Source of the DNA: Deltaproteobacteria bacterium
GTDB lineage: Bacteria > Desulfobacterota > Desulfobulbia > Desulfobulbales > Desulfocapsaceae
Length of the DNA stretch: 64,000 nt
Direction of reading: 5' to 3'
Assembly: GCA_026388715.1 (NCBI GenBank)
Contig: JAPLJF010000006.1
Coordinates: 85,894 to 149,893, forward strand
The position numbers were made by a program, and so were the translations under genes. The notes beneath the pieces are model-generated. The model was not told the origin of the DNA. It saw only the letters and a list, made by a program, of their open reading frames with translations, and did no database searches. Position 1 is the first letter of the stretch, and each line of letters opens with the position of its first letter. Shown here piece after piece: positions 23,458 through 32,596 of this stretch.

Positions 23458-25472
23458 GTTCTTTCTTTTCCTGTTGCCTCTCCATTTTCTTCTTTGGGGA
23501 CAAAATTCAGCTTGCCTTCTTCATCCTTGAGGCGGCTCAGAAGCTGCCTGGCCTCTTCACCCGTCATCTTGCCGGACTGGCTCCGCTGCCTGGCCTTATC
23601 AGCAGCGGTCTCTTTCTGCTGCTTTTCATCATTTTGGGCCTCAGTAGCTTGACCAGCCTCTGTTTGCTCGGGATGCTGCTCCTTCCCGGCAAGCTTCTCT
23701 GCCGATTGTTCTTTGGAACCAGCCTGATCACCAGATTTTTTTTCTGGTGGGGATGATTCATTCTGGGTAGCAGCGGGATCCTTTCCTTGCTTCTGGCCCT
23801 GATTATCCTGCTTTTCCGGCTGCCCCTGCTTCCCTTCCTGGCCCTGCTGATCGCCTGCCTGTGGCTTTTCCTTTTGTTGTTCCTGCTGTTTTTCCTGCTT
23901 CTGTTTGTCGTTTTTATCCTGTTGCTGCTTCTCCTGCTTCTGCTTATCCTGCTGCTGTTTCTTCAGCTCTTCCAGCCTTCTGGTAACCAAATCCCGATTT
24001 TCCTTGCTGTCCCTGCCCTGCGGGTGCAGCTTGAGGCTGCCCTCATAGGCATCAAGCGCCTGCTGCCATATCTTTGCCGCCTGCTGCGGCTCCTTCGGCA
24101 GGATCTCTTCCCCTTTTTTAAACAGGGCGTTGCCCAGATTATAATAGGTCTGTTCCTGCAGACCAAGGTCTTCACTCTTGAGGGCCTGAGTAAATGAGGT
24201 AATGGCATCATCAAACAGATTATTTTTATAGGCCGCCGTCCCGGCATTATAATTTAACCTGGGATCATCAGGATTTTTTTTCAAGGCCTCGGTATAAAAT
24301 TTCGAGGCAGCAAGAAAATCCCCGTCGGCAAAGGCCTTTTCTCCTTTTGAGGCAGAGGCCGGATCAACTCCTGCCAAGGTGATCAACACGATCAGGGCCA
24401 CAGTATTCCGCTTCATCCCCCTGCGCCCCGCGGTCTTTATAAATGGCAGACGCAAAGAACGTTCCGATTTACGACCGCTGATGATAAATTCCACCATAAG
24501 CAGCAGGATGGCCACACCAAGTGGCCAACTGAAGCGCTCCAGGGGTTCCTTGTGCTTCTTTTCTGCCAGTTCTTTTTTAGGAATAAGGGAGAGTTTCTGC
24601 TGGTAAATGTGCTCCAGCCCCTCGCCATTTTTACCCAATGGCACATAAAGTCCGCCTGTAGCCTCGGCTATGGCAATGAGAGCTTTTTCATCCAGCCGTG
24701 AAGTGATGAATTTGCCGGACTCGTCCTTGACAAAATTACCCGGACCGCCAGCCGGTAGCGGAATCAGTTCCCCTTCGGTCGTGCCCACGCCCACCGTAAA
24801 AATGGTCATGCCATTCCGGGCGGCCTTGGTGGCCGCCGCCAGGGCATCACCTTCCAGATTTTCCCCATCAGTGAGCAGAATCAGGATCTTGTAATTGGCG
24901 TTTCTTCCTGCAAGAGAAGATTCAGCCTCGGCAATGGCCTTGCCCAGATCCGTCCCGCCCTTGGGAATAGTGGTAGTATTAACGGTGGTCAGCGACTCCT
25001 CAAAGGCGCTGTAATCGATGGTCAACGGACACATGAGAAAAGCCGATCCGGCAAAGGGCAGCAGACCGACCCGATCCCCATCCAACTGGCCCACAAAATC
25101 AATGATGGCCAACTTGGCCCGCTCCAGCCGGTTGGGACGGATATCCTCGGTCAGCATACTTTTGGAGGTATCAAGGGCAAAAAGGATGTCAATGCCCTTG
25201 CGTTTGACCTCTACCCACTTGAATCCGTATTGCGGCCGGGCCAGAGCCAGAAAACAGCAGAACAGGGCCAGTAGCCACAGCCCTTTTTTCAGCAGCCGTC
25301 GCCGGGGAGAGATGTTACGGGTCAGACGACCCAGAAGATGGGCGGCAACAAAACGCTCCATCTGGACCTGTCGTTGCTGTTGCAGCGTGCGCAAGAAAAA
25401 GATGATCCCAAGACAGAGCGTCAGACCGGCCAGAATCCAGAATGGTTGGGCAAAGTGTATCACTTGGTTCAT
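23442..25472 (-). CDS. BatB-BatC fusion: von Willebrand A domain with TPR and low-complexity tail
   Basis: Two N-terminal membrane helices (about 10-30 and 60-80) lead into a von Willebrand A domain with the metal site DTSKS (about residue 98) and TDGE, then a third helix near residue 315 (BatB part). From about residue 365 a second hydrophobic helix and TPR repeats follow (BatC part), ending in 150 residues almost entirely of Gln, Lys, Glu and Asp and a conserved closing segment (GKMTGEEARQLLSRLKDEE). BatB and BatC are separate genes in many bacteria; a fusion is common in this operon type. Confidence 0.88.
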   Translation of the reverse strand: MNQVIHFAQPFWILAGLTLCLGIIFFLRTLQQQRQVQMERFVAAHLLGRLTRNISPRRRLLKKGLWLLALFCCFLALARPQYGFKWVEVKRKGIDILFALDTSKSMLTEDIRPNRLERAKLAIIDFVGQLDGDRVGLLPFAGSAFLMCPLTIDYSAFEESLTTVNTTTIPKGGTDLGKAIAEAESSLAGRNANYKILILLTDGENLEGDALAAATKAARNGMTIFTVGVGTTEGELIPLPAGGPGNFVKDESGKFITSRLDEKALIAIAEATGGLYVPLGKNGEGLEHIYQQKLSLIPKKELAEKKHKEPLERFSWPLGVAILLLMVEFIISGRKSERSLRLPFIKTAGRRGMKRNTVALIVLITLAGVDPASASKGEKAFADGDFLAASKFYTEALKKNPDDPRLNYNAGTAAYKNNLFDDAITSFTQALKSEDLGLQEQTYYNLGNALFKKGEEILPKEPQQAAKIWQQALDAYEGSLKLHPQGRDSKENRDLVTRRLEELKKQQQDKQKQEKQQQDKNDKQKQEKQQEQQKEKPQAGDQQGQEGKQGQPEKQDNQGQKQGKDPAATQNESSPPEKKSGDQAGSKEQSAEKLAGKEQHPEQTEAGQATEAQNDEKQQKETAADKARQRSQSGKMTGEEARQLLSRLKDEEGKLNFVPKEENGEATGKERTWKDW

Positions 25473-25512
25473 TAGACGTTAAAGATTGAATCAAACCTTG
25501 ATGGCTTGCTGA

Positions 25513-26502
25513 TCATGGCAGCCGCTTCCGGCTGCCCACAAGTTCAAACCCAAGAAAAATAAGAGCCGCACCCACAAACCAGGGAAAAAGCTCCCGATAA
25601 TGTTCAAATTTTTTAATGGTCCTAGTGGTAGTCTCCATACTATTGATCTCGGCATAGACCTTTTCAAGAGACTTAGTATCGGTTGCCCGAAAATAGCGCG
25701 CTCCGGTCATTGCGGCCACCTTGCCCAGGGTCTCGTCATCAATATCCACCTTCATCCGCATCAGTCGTTTCCTGCCGAATGAATCCACTACCGGTATGGG
25801 AGCCTCGCCTTTGGTGCCGGCGCCAATGGTATAAACCTTTATCCCCAGTGCCTCCGCGGCCTCAGCCGCCACCAGCGGCGGCACGGCGCCGGCGTTATTC
25901 ATGCCATCGGTAAGCAGGATGAGGATATGCGATTTCGCCTTCGGGTCCTGCAGCCGGTTCACCCCAACACCAATGGCCGAACCGATGGCAGTCCCATCCT
26001 CCACCATACCGATGGCAAGTGAACCCAGCCGCTGCAACAGCCAGTCATGATCAAGGGTCAGGGGACTGACCATATAGGGTCTGCCACTGAAGGCCAGAAG
26101 GCCGATACGGTCATTGGGCCGCTGTTCGACAAATTGCTGGATCACGGATTTAACCACATCCAGCCGATTGACAGGTTTACCTTGCAGGGTAAAATCGAGC
26201 GCCTCCATGGAGCCGGAGACATCCACCGCCAGCAGGAGATCAATGCCGCTGGCCTCGATCTCGGTGGTGGTATTGCCCAGTTGCGGCCGAGCAAAGGCCA
26301 GGATCAGCAGGGCAAGAACCAGGAGTCTGAGGACTGCCAGCAGACGACCGGGTCGGACCTTGCGACCTTCAGCCAGAAAGGCAACCAAAGATATTGTGGA
26401 AAAGACCAGGGCCGGGGCCGCCCCTTTTTTCCCTCTGATAAGCGCCAAAAGGGGCAGCAGGGCCAGCAGCCATAACAGTTGCGGATAGAGAAAACGCATC
26501 AT
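25513..26502 (-). CDS. batA: BatA von Willebrand A domain membrane protein
   Basis: Two N-terminal hydrophobic helices, a von Willebrand A domain with MIDAS motif DVSGSME (about residue 93) and TDGMNN, and a C-terminal helix (about 305-322) flanked by charged residues. This is the usual layout of BatA, which works with BatB at the inner membrane under control of a MoxR ATPase. Its start overlaps the stop of the upstream DUF4381 gene by four bases. Confidence 0.88.
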   Translation of the reverse strand: MMRFLYPQLLWLLALLPLLALIRGKKGAAPALVFSTISLVAFLAEGRKVRPGRLLAVLRLLVLALLILAFARPQLGNTTTEIEASGIDLLLAVDVSGSMEALDFTLQGKPVNRLDVVKSVIQQFVEQRPNDRIGLLAFSGRPYMVSPLTLDHDWLLQRLGSLAIGMVEDGTAIGSAIGVGVNRLQDPKAKSHILILLTDGMNNAGAVPPLVAAEAAEALGIKVYTIGAGTKGEAPIPVVDSFGRKRLMRMKVDIDDETLGKVAAMTGARYFRATDTKSLEKVYAEINSMETTTRTIKKFEHYRELFPWFVGAALIFLGFELVGSRKRLP

Positions 26503-27170
26503 CCTTTTCCTTTTTCATCTACGGGCTGAACAGTGGCCTCGATAAAGCCACGCACTGCCTGTTCCATGGCCTCCATGCCCTGCTGGTCGGGAACACAATG
26601 AGCAAACTTGGCCATATCGCATTGCTCCAAACACTCTTGCAGGTGGTCGTGGTGTTCGGCCATGCTGCGCACAGCCTGAGGATTGCTAATGAAACCTGCA
26701 AAAAATTCCCGGGTGGTCTGCCGGGTAGAAGGAATAAGAAAACGGGCCTCGACATACCGACGCAGGATCTCTGAGAGTTGCGCGGCATAGATCAGCGCCT
26801 GCTCCGGGTTCATCATCGGCCGCAAACGGGCGAGCTCGATCAGGGCGAGCTCATACGGTCGAGGCGGTTTCTGGCCTTTCTTCCGTCGTTTCCAGAAGTA
26901 CAGCAACAGCCCGATAATCACCACGACCGCAAGACCGATCAGGAGCCAGACCAGCACCCCCAATGAATCAGGCAGTTCAACCGGCCCGCGGATATCATGA
27001 AATGTGTCAGTTGCAGGCGCCATGTTCTGGGGCATGGGGATAGCTTGCCCCTGTTGCAAGTCAGGGACGAGCTTCAGGGGAGGATTGTTCTCGACACAAA
27101 AACCCGGGATAGTAACTCCCCAGAGACCAAGAACCAGCGCCAGCAGCAGGCAGAATATTCGTCCGCTCAT
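26499..27170 (-). CDS. DUF4381-family membrane protein
   Basis: A signal peptide or anchor (residues 1-24), a periplasmic segment, a strong membrane helix (about 72-92) followed by KRRKKGQK, and a cytoplasmic helical domain (ELALIELARLRPM and YVEARF) typical of DUF4381. It always occurs in bat operons between the DUF58 protein and BatA, as here. Molecular role is unknown. It overlaps both neighbours by four bases. Confidence 0.82.
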   Translation of the reverse strand: MSGRIFCLLLALVLGLWGVTIPGFCVENNPPLKLVPDLQQGQAIPMPQNMAPATDTFHDIRGPVELPDSLGVLVWLLIGLAVVVIIGLLLYFWKRRKKGQKPPRPYELALIELARLRPMMNPEQALIYAAQLSEILRRYVEARFLIPSTRQTTREFFAGFISNPQAVRSMAEHHDHLQECLEQCDMAKFAHCVPDQQGMEAMEQAVRGFIEATVQPVDEKGKG

Positions 27171-28078
27171 CTCTGCTTCCTTTGCCTGGCCTTGAAAAAA
27201 TTGAGCAGGGCCGGGAGATAGGGTTGATCCGTGGACAAATCAAGCAGATCGAGACCGGCAGAACGGATGGCGCGGCGCAGCCTTTTCTGCTGGCTGGCCG
27301 CAAGCTCAACATAGCCCTGGCGGATAACAGGATCAGAGGTGTTCACCTCCACCTGGGCGCCGCTTTCCGCGTCTTCAAGGGTCAGCCAGCCCACATCCGG
27401 GAGTTGATGCTCACGCGGATCGGAGACAATCATGGAGATCAGGTCATGGCGTCGATTGGTGATCTGCAGCTTTGGCTGCAACCGGCTCAAGGTCTCTTCA
27501 AACACGCCGGGAAGGCAGAAATCAGAGAGGAGAAAGGTGACACAACGGCGTTTGGCCACCCGGTTGATAAAATCCAAGGGAAGAAGCAGATCTGTTTTGG
27601 TCCCCTGTGGCTGGAAAAACAAGATCTCGCGGATAACCCGCAGGATATGGGAACGGCCCTTTTTCGGCGGAATATACAACTCGACAAAGTCAGTGAACAG
27701 GATCAGCCCCACTCGATCATTGTTGCGCCTTGCGGAAAAGGCAAGGATAGAACCGAGTTCCGCCATCATCTCCCGTTTGGAACTGGCGCCGGAACCAAAA
27801 TCACCAGAACCGCTGATATCAATGATCAGCATGATGGTCAGCTCCCGTTCCTCCGTGAATTTCTTAATATGGGGGATACCGGTCCGGGCGGTCACATTCC
27901 AGTCGATGGCCCGGATATCATCGCCAGGCACATACTCCCGTACCTCGTCAAAATTCATGCCCCGGCCCTTGAATACCGAGTGGTAATTACCGGCCAGGGT
28001 GTCATTGACAAGGCGGCTGGTTCGCACCTCCACCTGTCTGACTTTTTTAAGAATTTCTTTGGTGATCTGGGCTTCCAT
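27167..28078 (-). CDS. DUF58 protein (VWA-related partner of MoxR)
   Basis: The 303 residues show the DUF58 core: GMNFDEVREYVPGDDIRAIDWNVTAR (about 40-66), then a VWA-like fold with DISGSGDFG in place of the usual DxSxS and FLLSDF. DUF58 proteins act with MoxR ATPases in assembling or activating partner complexes. A 167-base gap to moxR contains a repeat element, so coupling to moxR is looser than in the rest of the operon. Confidence 0.88.
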   Translation of the reverse strand: MEAQITKEILKKVRQVEVRTSRLVNDTLAGNYHSVFKGRGMNFDEVREYVPGDDIRAIDWNVTARTGIPHIKKFTEERELTIMLIIDISGSGDFGSGASSKREMMAELGSILAFSARRNNDRVGLILFTDFVELYIPPKKGRSHILRVIREILFFQPQGTKTDLLLPLDFINRVAKRRCVTFLLSDFCLPGVFEETLSRLQPKLQITNRRHDLISMIVSDPREHQLPDVGWLTLEDAESGAQVEVNTSDPVIRQGYVELAASQQKRLRRAIRSAGLDLLDLSTDQPYLPALLNFFKARQRKQR

Positions 28079-28121
28079 GGCAATAATGGACTAATTAATT
28101 TTCAATCATCAACGTAACGGG

Positions 28122-28246
28122 AATGGCTAAGCGAAAAGCCCCAAAGACAAGGCGCTCCCATCCTGAGGAATGCGGCGTACTTGGGTACGCCGCAGTAACG
28201 AAGGAGGGGTCGCAACGCAGTATTTGGGCCTTTGCGCGACGCCATT
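28122..28246. repeat. REP/MITE-like palindromic element inside the bat operon
   Basis: Imperfect terminal inverted repeats AATGGCTAAGCGAAAAGCCC and, on the other end, GGGCCTTTGCGCGACGCCATT enclose a central perfect hairpin GCGGCGTAC-ttgg-GTACGCCGC (28172-28193). The right end stops at the last base of the moxR termination codon. The style is that of non-coding repeats widespread in Geobacter and other former Deltaproteobacteria (recalled, not checked). It may halve expression downstream of moxR. Confidence 0.75.
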
Positions 28247-29310
28247 CAAGGTACCGGCACGGTATCCAGTATCTTTCTGATGATCTCTTCGCTGGTGATC
28301 CCCTCGGCCTCGGCCTCGTAGCTGATCCGCAAGCGATGCCGCATCACGTCCATGGCCGCTGACTTCACGTCATCGGGGGTCACATAACCGCGACCTGCCA
28401 GAAAGGCCAGGGCCCGGGAGACGGCCTTCAGGTTGATGGTGGCCCGGGGCGAGACGCCGGTCTCGATATAGTCATGGAGGTCAAGCTGGAAGCTCTTCGG
28501 GTCGCGGGTGGCAAAGACCAGGGAAATGATATAGTCCTTGATCTTGTCATCCATGTAGATGGAATCCACCACCTGACGTGAGGCAAAGATATCCGCCGGG
28601 TGGGCGACCGGATTGACCTGGATCGCCGAATCCGTATGATTGACCGCATCGAGGATCATCCGCTCCTGAATCCTGCTGGGGTAATCAACCACGACCTTGA
28701 GCATAAACCGGTCGATCTGGGCCTCGGGCAGGGGATAGGTACCCTCCTGTTCAATGGGGTTCTGGGTGGCCAGGACCAGAAAGAGGTCCGGCAGCCGGAA
28801 GGTGGAGTCGCCAATGGTCACCTGCCGCTCCTGCATGGCCTCAAGCAGGGCGGACTGCACCTTGGCCGGGGCCCGGTTGATCTCATCGGCCAGGATCAGA
28901 GAAGAGAAGATCGGCCCCTTCTTGATTTCAAAGGCAATGTCTTTCGGGTTGTAGATCTGGGTGCCGAGGATGTCGGCTGGCAGCATGTCCGGGGTAAACT
29001 GAATCCGCCGGAAGTCACTGTGCACGGCCATGGCCAGGGTCTTGACCGCCAGGGTCTTGGCCAGACCGGGCAGACCTTCCAGCAGGATATGACCGCCGGT
29101 GAGCAGGCCCACCAGTAAACGTTCAATCAGATGTTCCTGGCCAATGATAACCTTGGCCATCTCCTGGCGCAGGAGCCCCAGCCAGGCAGAACTGTGTCGA
29201 ACCTTTTCGTTGATGGCCTGGATGGAGGTAAAGGTATCCTCTGTCTGGTGAGAAACTGGCGAAGATGCTGACAGAGGAGGAAAGAGTGCAGGATTTATCT
29301 GAGTGGTCAT
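28246..29310 (-). CDS. moxR: MoxR-family AAA+ ATPase
   Basis: Walker A GLPGLAKTLAVKTLA (about residue 87), Walker B ILADEINRAPAKVQSALLEAMQ and sensor 1 ATQNPIEQEGTYPLPEAQ mark a MoxR ATPase, a chaperone-like partner of VWA proteins. ATG 29310 has AAGGAG five bases before it and is preferred over the longer frame from 29340. It is the first gene of the bat operon; the promoter should lie in the 243-base gap to thiF. The C-terminal DTVPVP and stop abut the repeat element. Confidence 0.93.
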   Translation of the reverse strand: MTTQINPALFPPLSASSPVSHQTEDTFTSIQAINEKVRHSSAWLGLLRQEMAKVIIGQEHLIERLLVGLLTGGHILLEGLPGLAKTLAVKTLAMAVHSDFRRIQFTPDMLPADILGTQIYNPKDIAFEIKKGPIFSSLILADEINRAPAKVQSALLEAMQERQVTIGDSTFRLPDLFLVLATQNPIEQEGTYPLPEAQIDRFMLKVVVDYPSRIQERMILDAVNHTDSAIQVNPVAHPADIFASRQVVDSIYMDDKIKDYIISLVFATRDPKSFQLDLHDYIETGVSPRATINLKAVSRALAFLAGRGYVTPDDVKSAAMDVMRHRLRISYEAEAEGITSEEIIRKILDTVPVP

Positions 29311-29392
29311 GGAAACTCCTTTTTTGAGAAGAAGAAACACGACAGCCAGTCTTCAACTATCAATGGACGACTTGACGTCTGCCGCTTATTAC

Positions 29393-29535
29393 GGAATATG
29401 ATATAATCATTCCGATCTCAACTGGCAACGTACTCTGTGCTGATAACAATAATTATAAATATATTTGTTTCATGTTTCGTTTTTAATAGATAACGATTAC
29501 AGAATGATTATTCTAATGGTAGAATATTTTATTCT
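29393..29535. promoter_or_regulatory. AT-rich divergent control region with three palindromes
   Basis: Between the divergent moxR and thiF genes lie a near-palindrome GGAATATGAT...ATCATTCC (29393-29413) and two related palindromes AGAAT-N4-ATTCT (29501-29514) and AGAAT-N5-ATTCT (29521-29535), 20 bases apart. They may be operators of an unknown regulator. TAGAAT at 29520 could be a -10 box for thiF. Confidence 0.45.
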
Positions 29536-29553
29536 GAGGACAAGAGATGGTCT

Positions 29554-30183
29554 ATGGAAAAAGAACGCTATCTGAGAGAGTTGTATACAAGAAATCCACC
29601 TGAATCCTTAGACAAGCTGCAAAACAAAGTGGTGGGCATTACCGGTGCCGGGGGCCTGGGATCAAATATTGCGATCAGCCTGCTTCGGGCCGGGGTCCAG
29701 CGATTCATCATTGCTGATTATGACCGGGTGGAACTGAGCAATCTCAATCGGCAATATTACTTCCTTGATCAAGTGGGAATGACAAAGACCGCAGCTCTGC
29801 ATCAGAACCTGCTGCGAATTAATCCCTATATTCAGACAACATTGCATTGTACCCGGATCACGGCTGACAATCTGACCGATCTCTTTGCGGAAGCCCATCT
29901 CCTGATTGAGGCATTTGATGACCCCGAGATGAAGGCCATGGCCGCGAATCGTTGGCTGCAATCTTTTCCGGATCGCTTTATTATTACGGGTTCAGGGATC
30001 TCCGGGTACGGCATGAATAGCACCCTTGACATCACCGTCTACGGCAAACTGGTTATTTGCGGCGACCAGAAAACTCAATACACGAAAGAGATTGGCCTGA
30101 CCGCCCCTCGCATAGGGCTTGTCGCCCAGATGCAGGCCAATGCCGCCCTGGAAATTCTCCTCGATGGCAAAATAACCTATTGA
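29554..30183 (+). CDS. thiF: ThiF family 2 adenylyltransferase
   Basis: A short (209-residue) E1-like protein with nucleotide loop GAGGLGSNIAISLLRAG, the acidic strand IADYD, NLNRQYY and IEAFDD, and GDQKTQYTKEIGLTAPRIG close to the end. This fits the thiamine-associated ThiF family 2 of anaerobes, which adenylates the sulfur carrier ThiS. No thiS, thiG or thiH is next to it, so it is an orphan here and could activate another ubiquitin-like carrier. GAGG lies before the ATG. Confidence 0.8.
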   Translation: MEKERYLRELYTRNPPESLDKLQNKVVGITGAGGLGSNIAISLLRAGVQRFIIADYDRVELSNLNRQYYFLDQVGMTKTAALHQNLLRINPYIQTTLHCTRITADNLTDLFAEAHLLIEAFDDPEMKAMAANRWLQSFPDRFIITGSGISGYGMNSTLDITVYGKLVICGDQKTQYTKEIGLTAPRIGLVAQMQANAALEILLDGKITY

Positions 30184-30226
30184 TTTGCAGGGTACAGCCC
30201 TGAAAACAAACCGATCCAATGTGATC

Positions 30227-31930
30227 ATGAACAAGCAAAATTTATCTCCATTAACATTTTTCTGCAATCGCTACCTGGCCTTTTTCCTCTTTCTGCTGGC
30301 CTATTCCTTTGTGCTGTCTCTATGGGGAGGCCTGCCGCCGCTGTGGTCCAGCCTGCGCCTGGAGGCCCCCCTGCTCCTGTACGGCTATTTCCTCTGTAAC
30401 TATCTGCTGAAAAAATCACGATGGCAACCCTGGCTGGCCGCCCTGCCAATAGTGACCGCCTATGCCATTGCCGACGCCTATCATATGGCGTACGGCCGCT
30501 TTGGCCGGATAGTGGAATTTGGCGAGATCCCTGAGCTTCTGGAGGTTCTGCCTTTTTATTATGTCGCCCTTATTGGTCTTGTTGGCGCCATTTCTTTTCT
30601 GGTCCTGATTGTCTCCCTGGACTGGAGAAATTGGCGCCGAGGCCTGATTGCATCCTTACCGGCACTGGCGCTGATCTTGGTCGTTGAACTTGCTCCCGGC
30701 AGCTTCCTGACTGCCTTCCAATCCTTGGGCAGTGATGTGGTGGAGTGGTCAGATGCGCTCAGCGTAGGCAATAACGGACGATTCACCATGGTGGCCTACT
30801 TTGAGGCCCTGCGTAAAAATTCCATTCAGAAGACGCTGGCCTTCCGCCAAAGACATGAATATATCGACCAGATGGCCGTGCTTTCCCAACAGATCAAGGC
30901 CTCAGCCAAGAATCGAAACGTGCATCTGATCGTTCTCGAAAGTTTTCTTGACCCCAAGCTTTTTTCCGGGCTGAAGTTTTCTCAACCCCCGACAGCCCCG
31001 GCCTTCAGCAAACTGGTCGGCAAGACTGATACCTATTCCATTTCTCCGGTTTTTGGCGGTGGCACGGCCCAGGCCGAGTTTGAGGTTCTCTGTGGAGTGC
31101 CTGCCTTCAGGGCCCTCTCCGGGGTTGAATTTACTGTCTTTACCGGCGTCAAGACATCATGCCTGCCATCAGTTCTTGATGATGCCGGATATCACACTAT
31201 GGCCTCCAACGCCTCCAAACCCAATTTTTTTAATGCTATTCCGGGCTACAAGGGAACAGGTTTTCAAAATATCTTTTTCCCCAAAGAAAATGCCCCTGAC
31301 ATGGACACTTATCTGAGCACCGGCGACGTCAAAAAGGAATGGTACATGTTTGATGGGAATCTTTTCAGCCAGAATCTTGCGTATGTCAGCAAATACCTCA
31401 AAGATCATCCGGGGCAGCCGATATTCAATTATATCATGAGTATTTACGGCCACACCCCCCATTACATGGATGAAACCATCCGTCCCATATTCATCAAACT
31501 CCTGTCTAAGCAGAAAGATGAGCAGCTTGAGAGGGCCGTCAACCAGCATTACTACCGCACCGAGGCAATCGCCAAGTACGTCCAGGGCCTGCAGAAGATT
31601 GACCCGCACAGCCTTATCATCCTGGTCAGCGATCATGTCCCGCCCCTCTCTTTTGGCCCGGACACCTATAAAAAATTCCAATACATGAATAACATTGAAA
31701 ACAGCATCTACTACAATCGCATTGTTATTATCGAAAACGGTAAAACCATGCAATACGACACCATTCACCATTATGACGTGCCCAAACTTATTGCCAATTA
31801 TCTGACCGATGGCGCCTATTGCCGTACCAAGCAATGCAGCTTCGCAAAAAACACTATCGCCGGCCACGACCAAACCCCCACCAATAGCATGGATGATTAC
31901 ATGGCGATCATGGCCCATGCCACCATGTAA
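30227..31930 (+). CDS. LTA synthase-family sulfatase/phosphoglycerol transferase
   Basis: Five or so N-terminal membrane helices (residues 10-180) precede an alkaline-phosphatase-like domain outside the membrane. VHLIVLESFLDP, FGGGTAQAEFEVLCG (the threonine is the predicted nucleophile), YIMSIYGHTPH and ILVSDHVPP are the metal-site motifs of LtaS/MdoB proteins. In Gram-negatives such enzymes add phosphoglycerol or phosphoethanolamine to glycans or lipids. ATG 30227 is chosen; a TTG at 30185 is possible and neither has a clear ribosome binding site. Substrate unknown. Confidence 0.82.
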   Translation: MNKQNLSPLTFFCNRYLAFFLFLLAYSFVLSLWGGLPPLWSSLRLEAPLLLYGYFLCNYLLKKSRWQPWLAALPIVTAYAIADAYHMAYGRFGRIVEFGEIPELLEVLPFYYVALIGLVGAISFLVLIVSLDWRNWRRGLIASLPALALILVVELAPGSFLTAFQSLGSDVVEWSDALSVGNNGRFTMVAYFEALRKNSIQKTLAFRQRHEYIDQMAVLSQQIKASAKNRNVHLIVLESFLDPKLFSGLKFSQPPTAPAFSKLVGKTDTYSISPVFGGGTAQAEFEVLCGVPAFRALSGVEFTVFTGVKTSCLPSVLDDAGYHTMASNASKPNFFNAIPGYKGTGFQNIFFPKENAPDMDTYLSTGDVKKEWYMFDGNLFSQNLAYVSKYLKDHPGQPIFNYIMSIYGHTPHYMDETIRPIFIKLLSKQKDEQLERAVNQHYYRTEAIAKYVQGLQKIDPHSLIILVSDHVPPLSFGPDTYKKFQYMNNIENSIYYNRIVIIENGKTMQYDTIHHYDVPKLIANYLTDGAYCRTKQCSFAKNTIAGHDQTPTNSMDDYMAIMAHATM

Positions 31931-31981
31931 AAAAATCAAGGCCAGTCTTCACATAAAATTCATACCAGGAGTAAATAACAG

Positions 31982-32539
31982 ATGGGCAAACAGATGGTCA
32001 TGTCAGTCATGTCCAAGGACAGACCAGGCATTGTCGCCGATATCACCGGGGTCATTTATCAATTGCAGGGGGATCTGGCGGACCTGAACCAGTCCGTTCT
32101 CTGTGATTATTTTACCATGATCCTTATTGCCACCTTTGATGACTCGGTAACCCCTGAGGACGTAGTGGCCGGTTTTTCCCATATCCAGCCTGAGACCAAA
32201 CTGGAGGTAGTAGTCAAGGAAATGGACACCCCCATGGAGATCGCCAAGGCCAAAAGGGTAAAAGAAACCTATATCCTGACCGCCCAAGGAAAGAACAGAA
32301 GTGGCCTGGTATACCGGATTGGGCTCTTCTGCTGTCAGCATGGGATCAATATTCTCGATCTGGCCACCACCCTCAGTGGCGATCAGTACACCATGATCCT
32401 GCAACTTGATCTCAGCCGCGTGGCATCGGTTGACACGATCCGCACCAGTCTTACCGGTTATGCCGAAGAAAGCGGCCTGACCGTCGTTCTCCAGCATGAA
32501 GATATCTTCAAAGCCACCAGCGAAATCACCCTGTTTTAA
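31982..32539 (+). CDS. Tandem ACT-domain protein (GcvR-like)
   Basis: 185 residues made of two ACT domains, MVMSVMSKDRPGIVADITGVIY (split here for length: MVMSVMSKDRPG then IVADITGVIY) and YILTAQGKNRSGLVYRIGLF. ACT domains sense amino acids; this two-domain form resembles the GcvR regulator of glycine cleavage and the ACT proteins that stand before PFL (DUF711) genes. AGGAG precedes the ATG. It is followed after 57 bases by the PFL gene and is probably cotranscribed with it. Confidence 0.85.
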   Translation: MGKQMVMSVMSKDRPGIVADITGVIYQLQGDLADLNQSVLCDYFTMILIATFDDSVTPEDVVAGFSHIQPETKLEVVVKEMDTPMEIAKAKRVKETYILTAQGKNRSGLVYRIGLFCCQHGINILDLATTLSGDQYTMILQLDLSRVASVDTIRTSLTGYAEESGLTVVLQHEDIFKATSEITLF

Positions 32540-32596
32540 TCCTGTTATCTCCCTTGTGTTGACGTTTTTCTTCTAAAAAACCGGAGTCAGACCACT

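Noticed and set aside
23787..24197. Plus-strand frame encoding a run of Leu, Ile and Phe, like a membrane protein
   Set aside because: It is the reverse complement of the Gln/Lys-rich tail of the BatBC fusion; Leu and Phe codons appear as an artefact of CAG and AAG codons on the other strand.
29421..29445. Possible sigma-54 promoter (GGCA then GC) before thiF
   Set aside because: The distance between the GG and GC elements is too long for a sigma-54 site.
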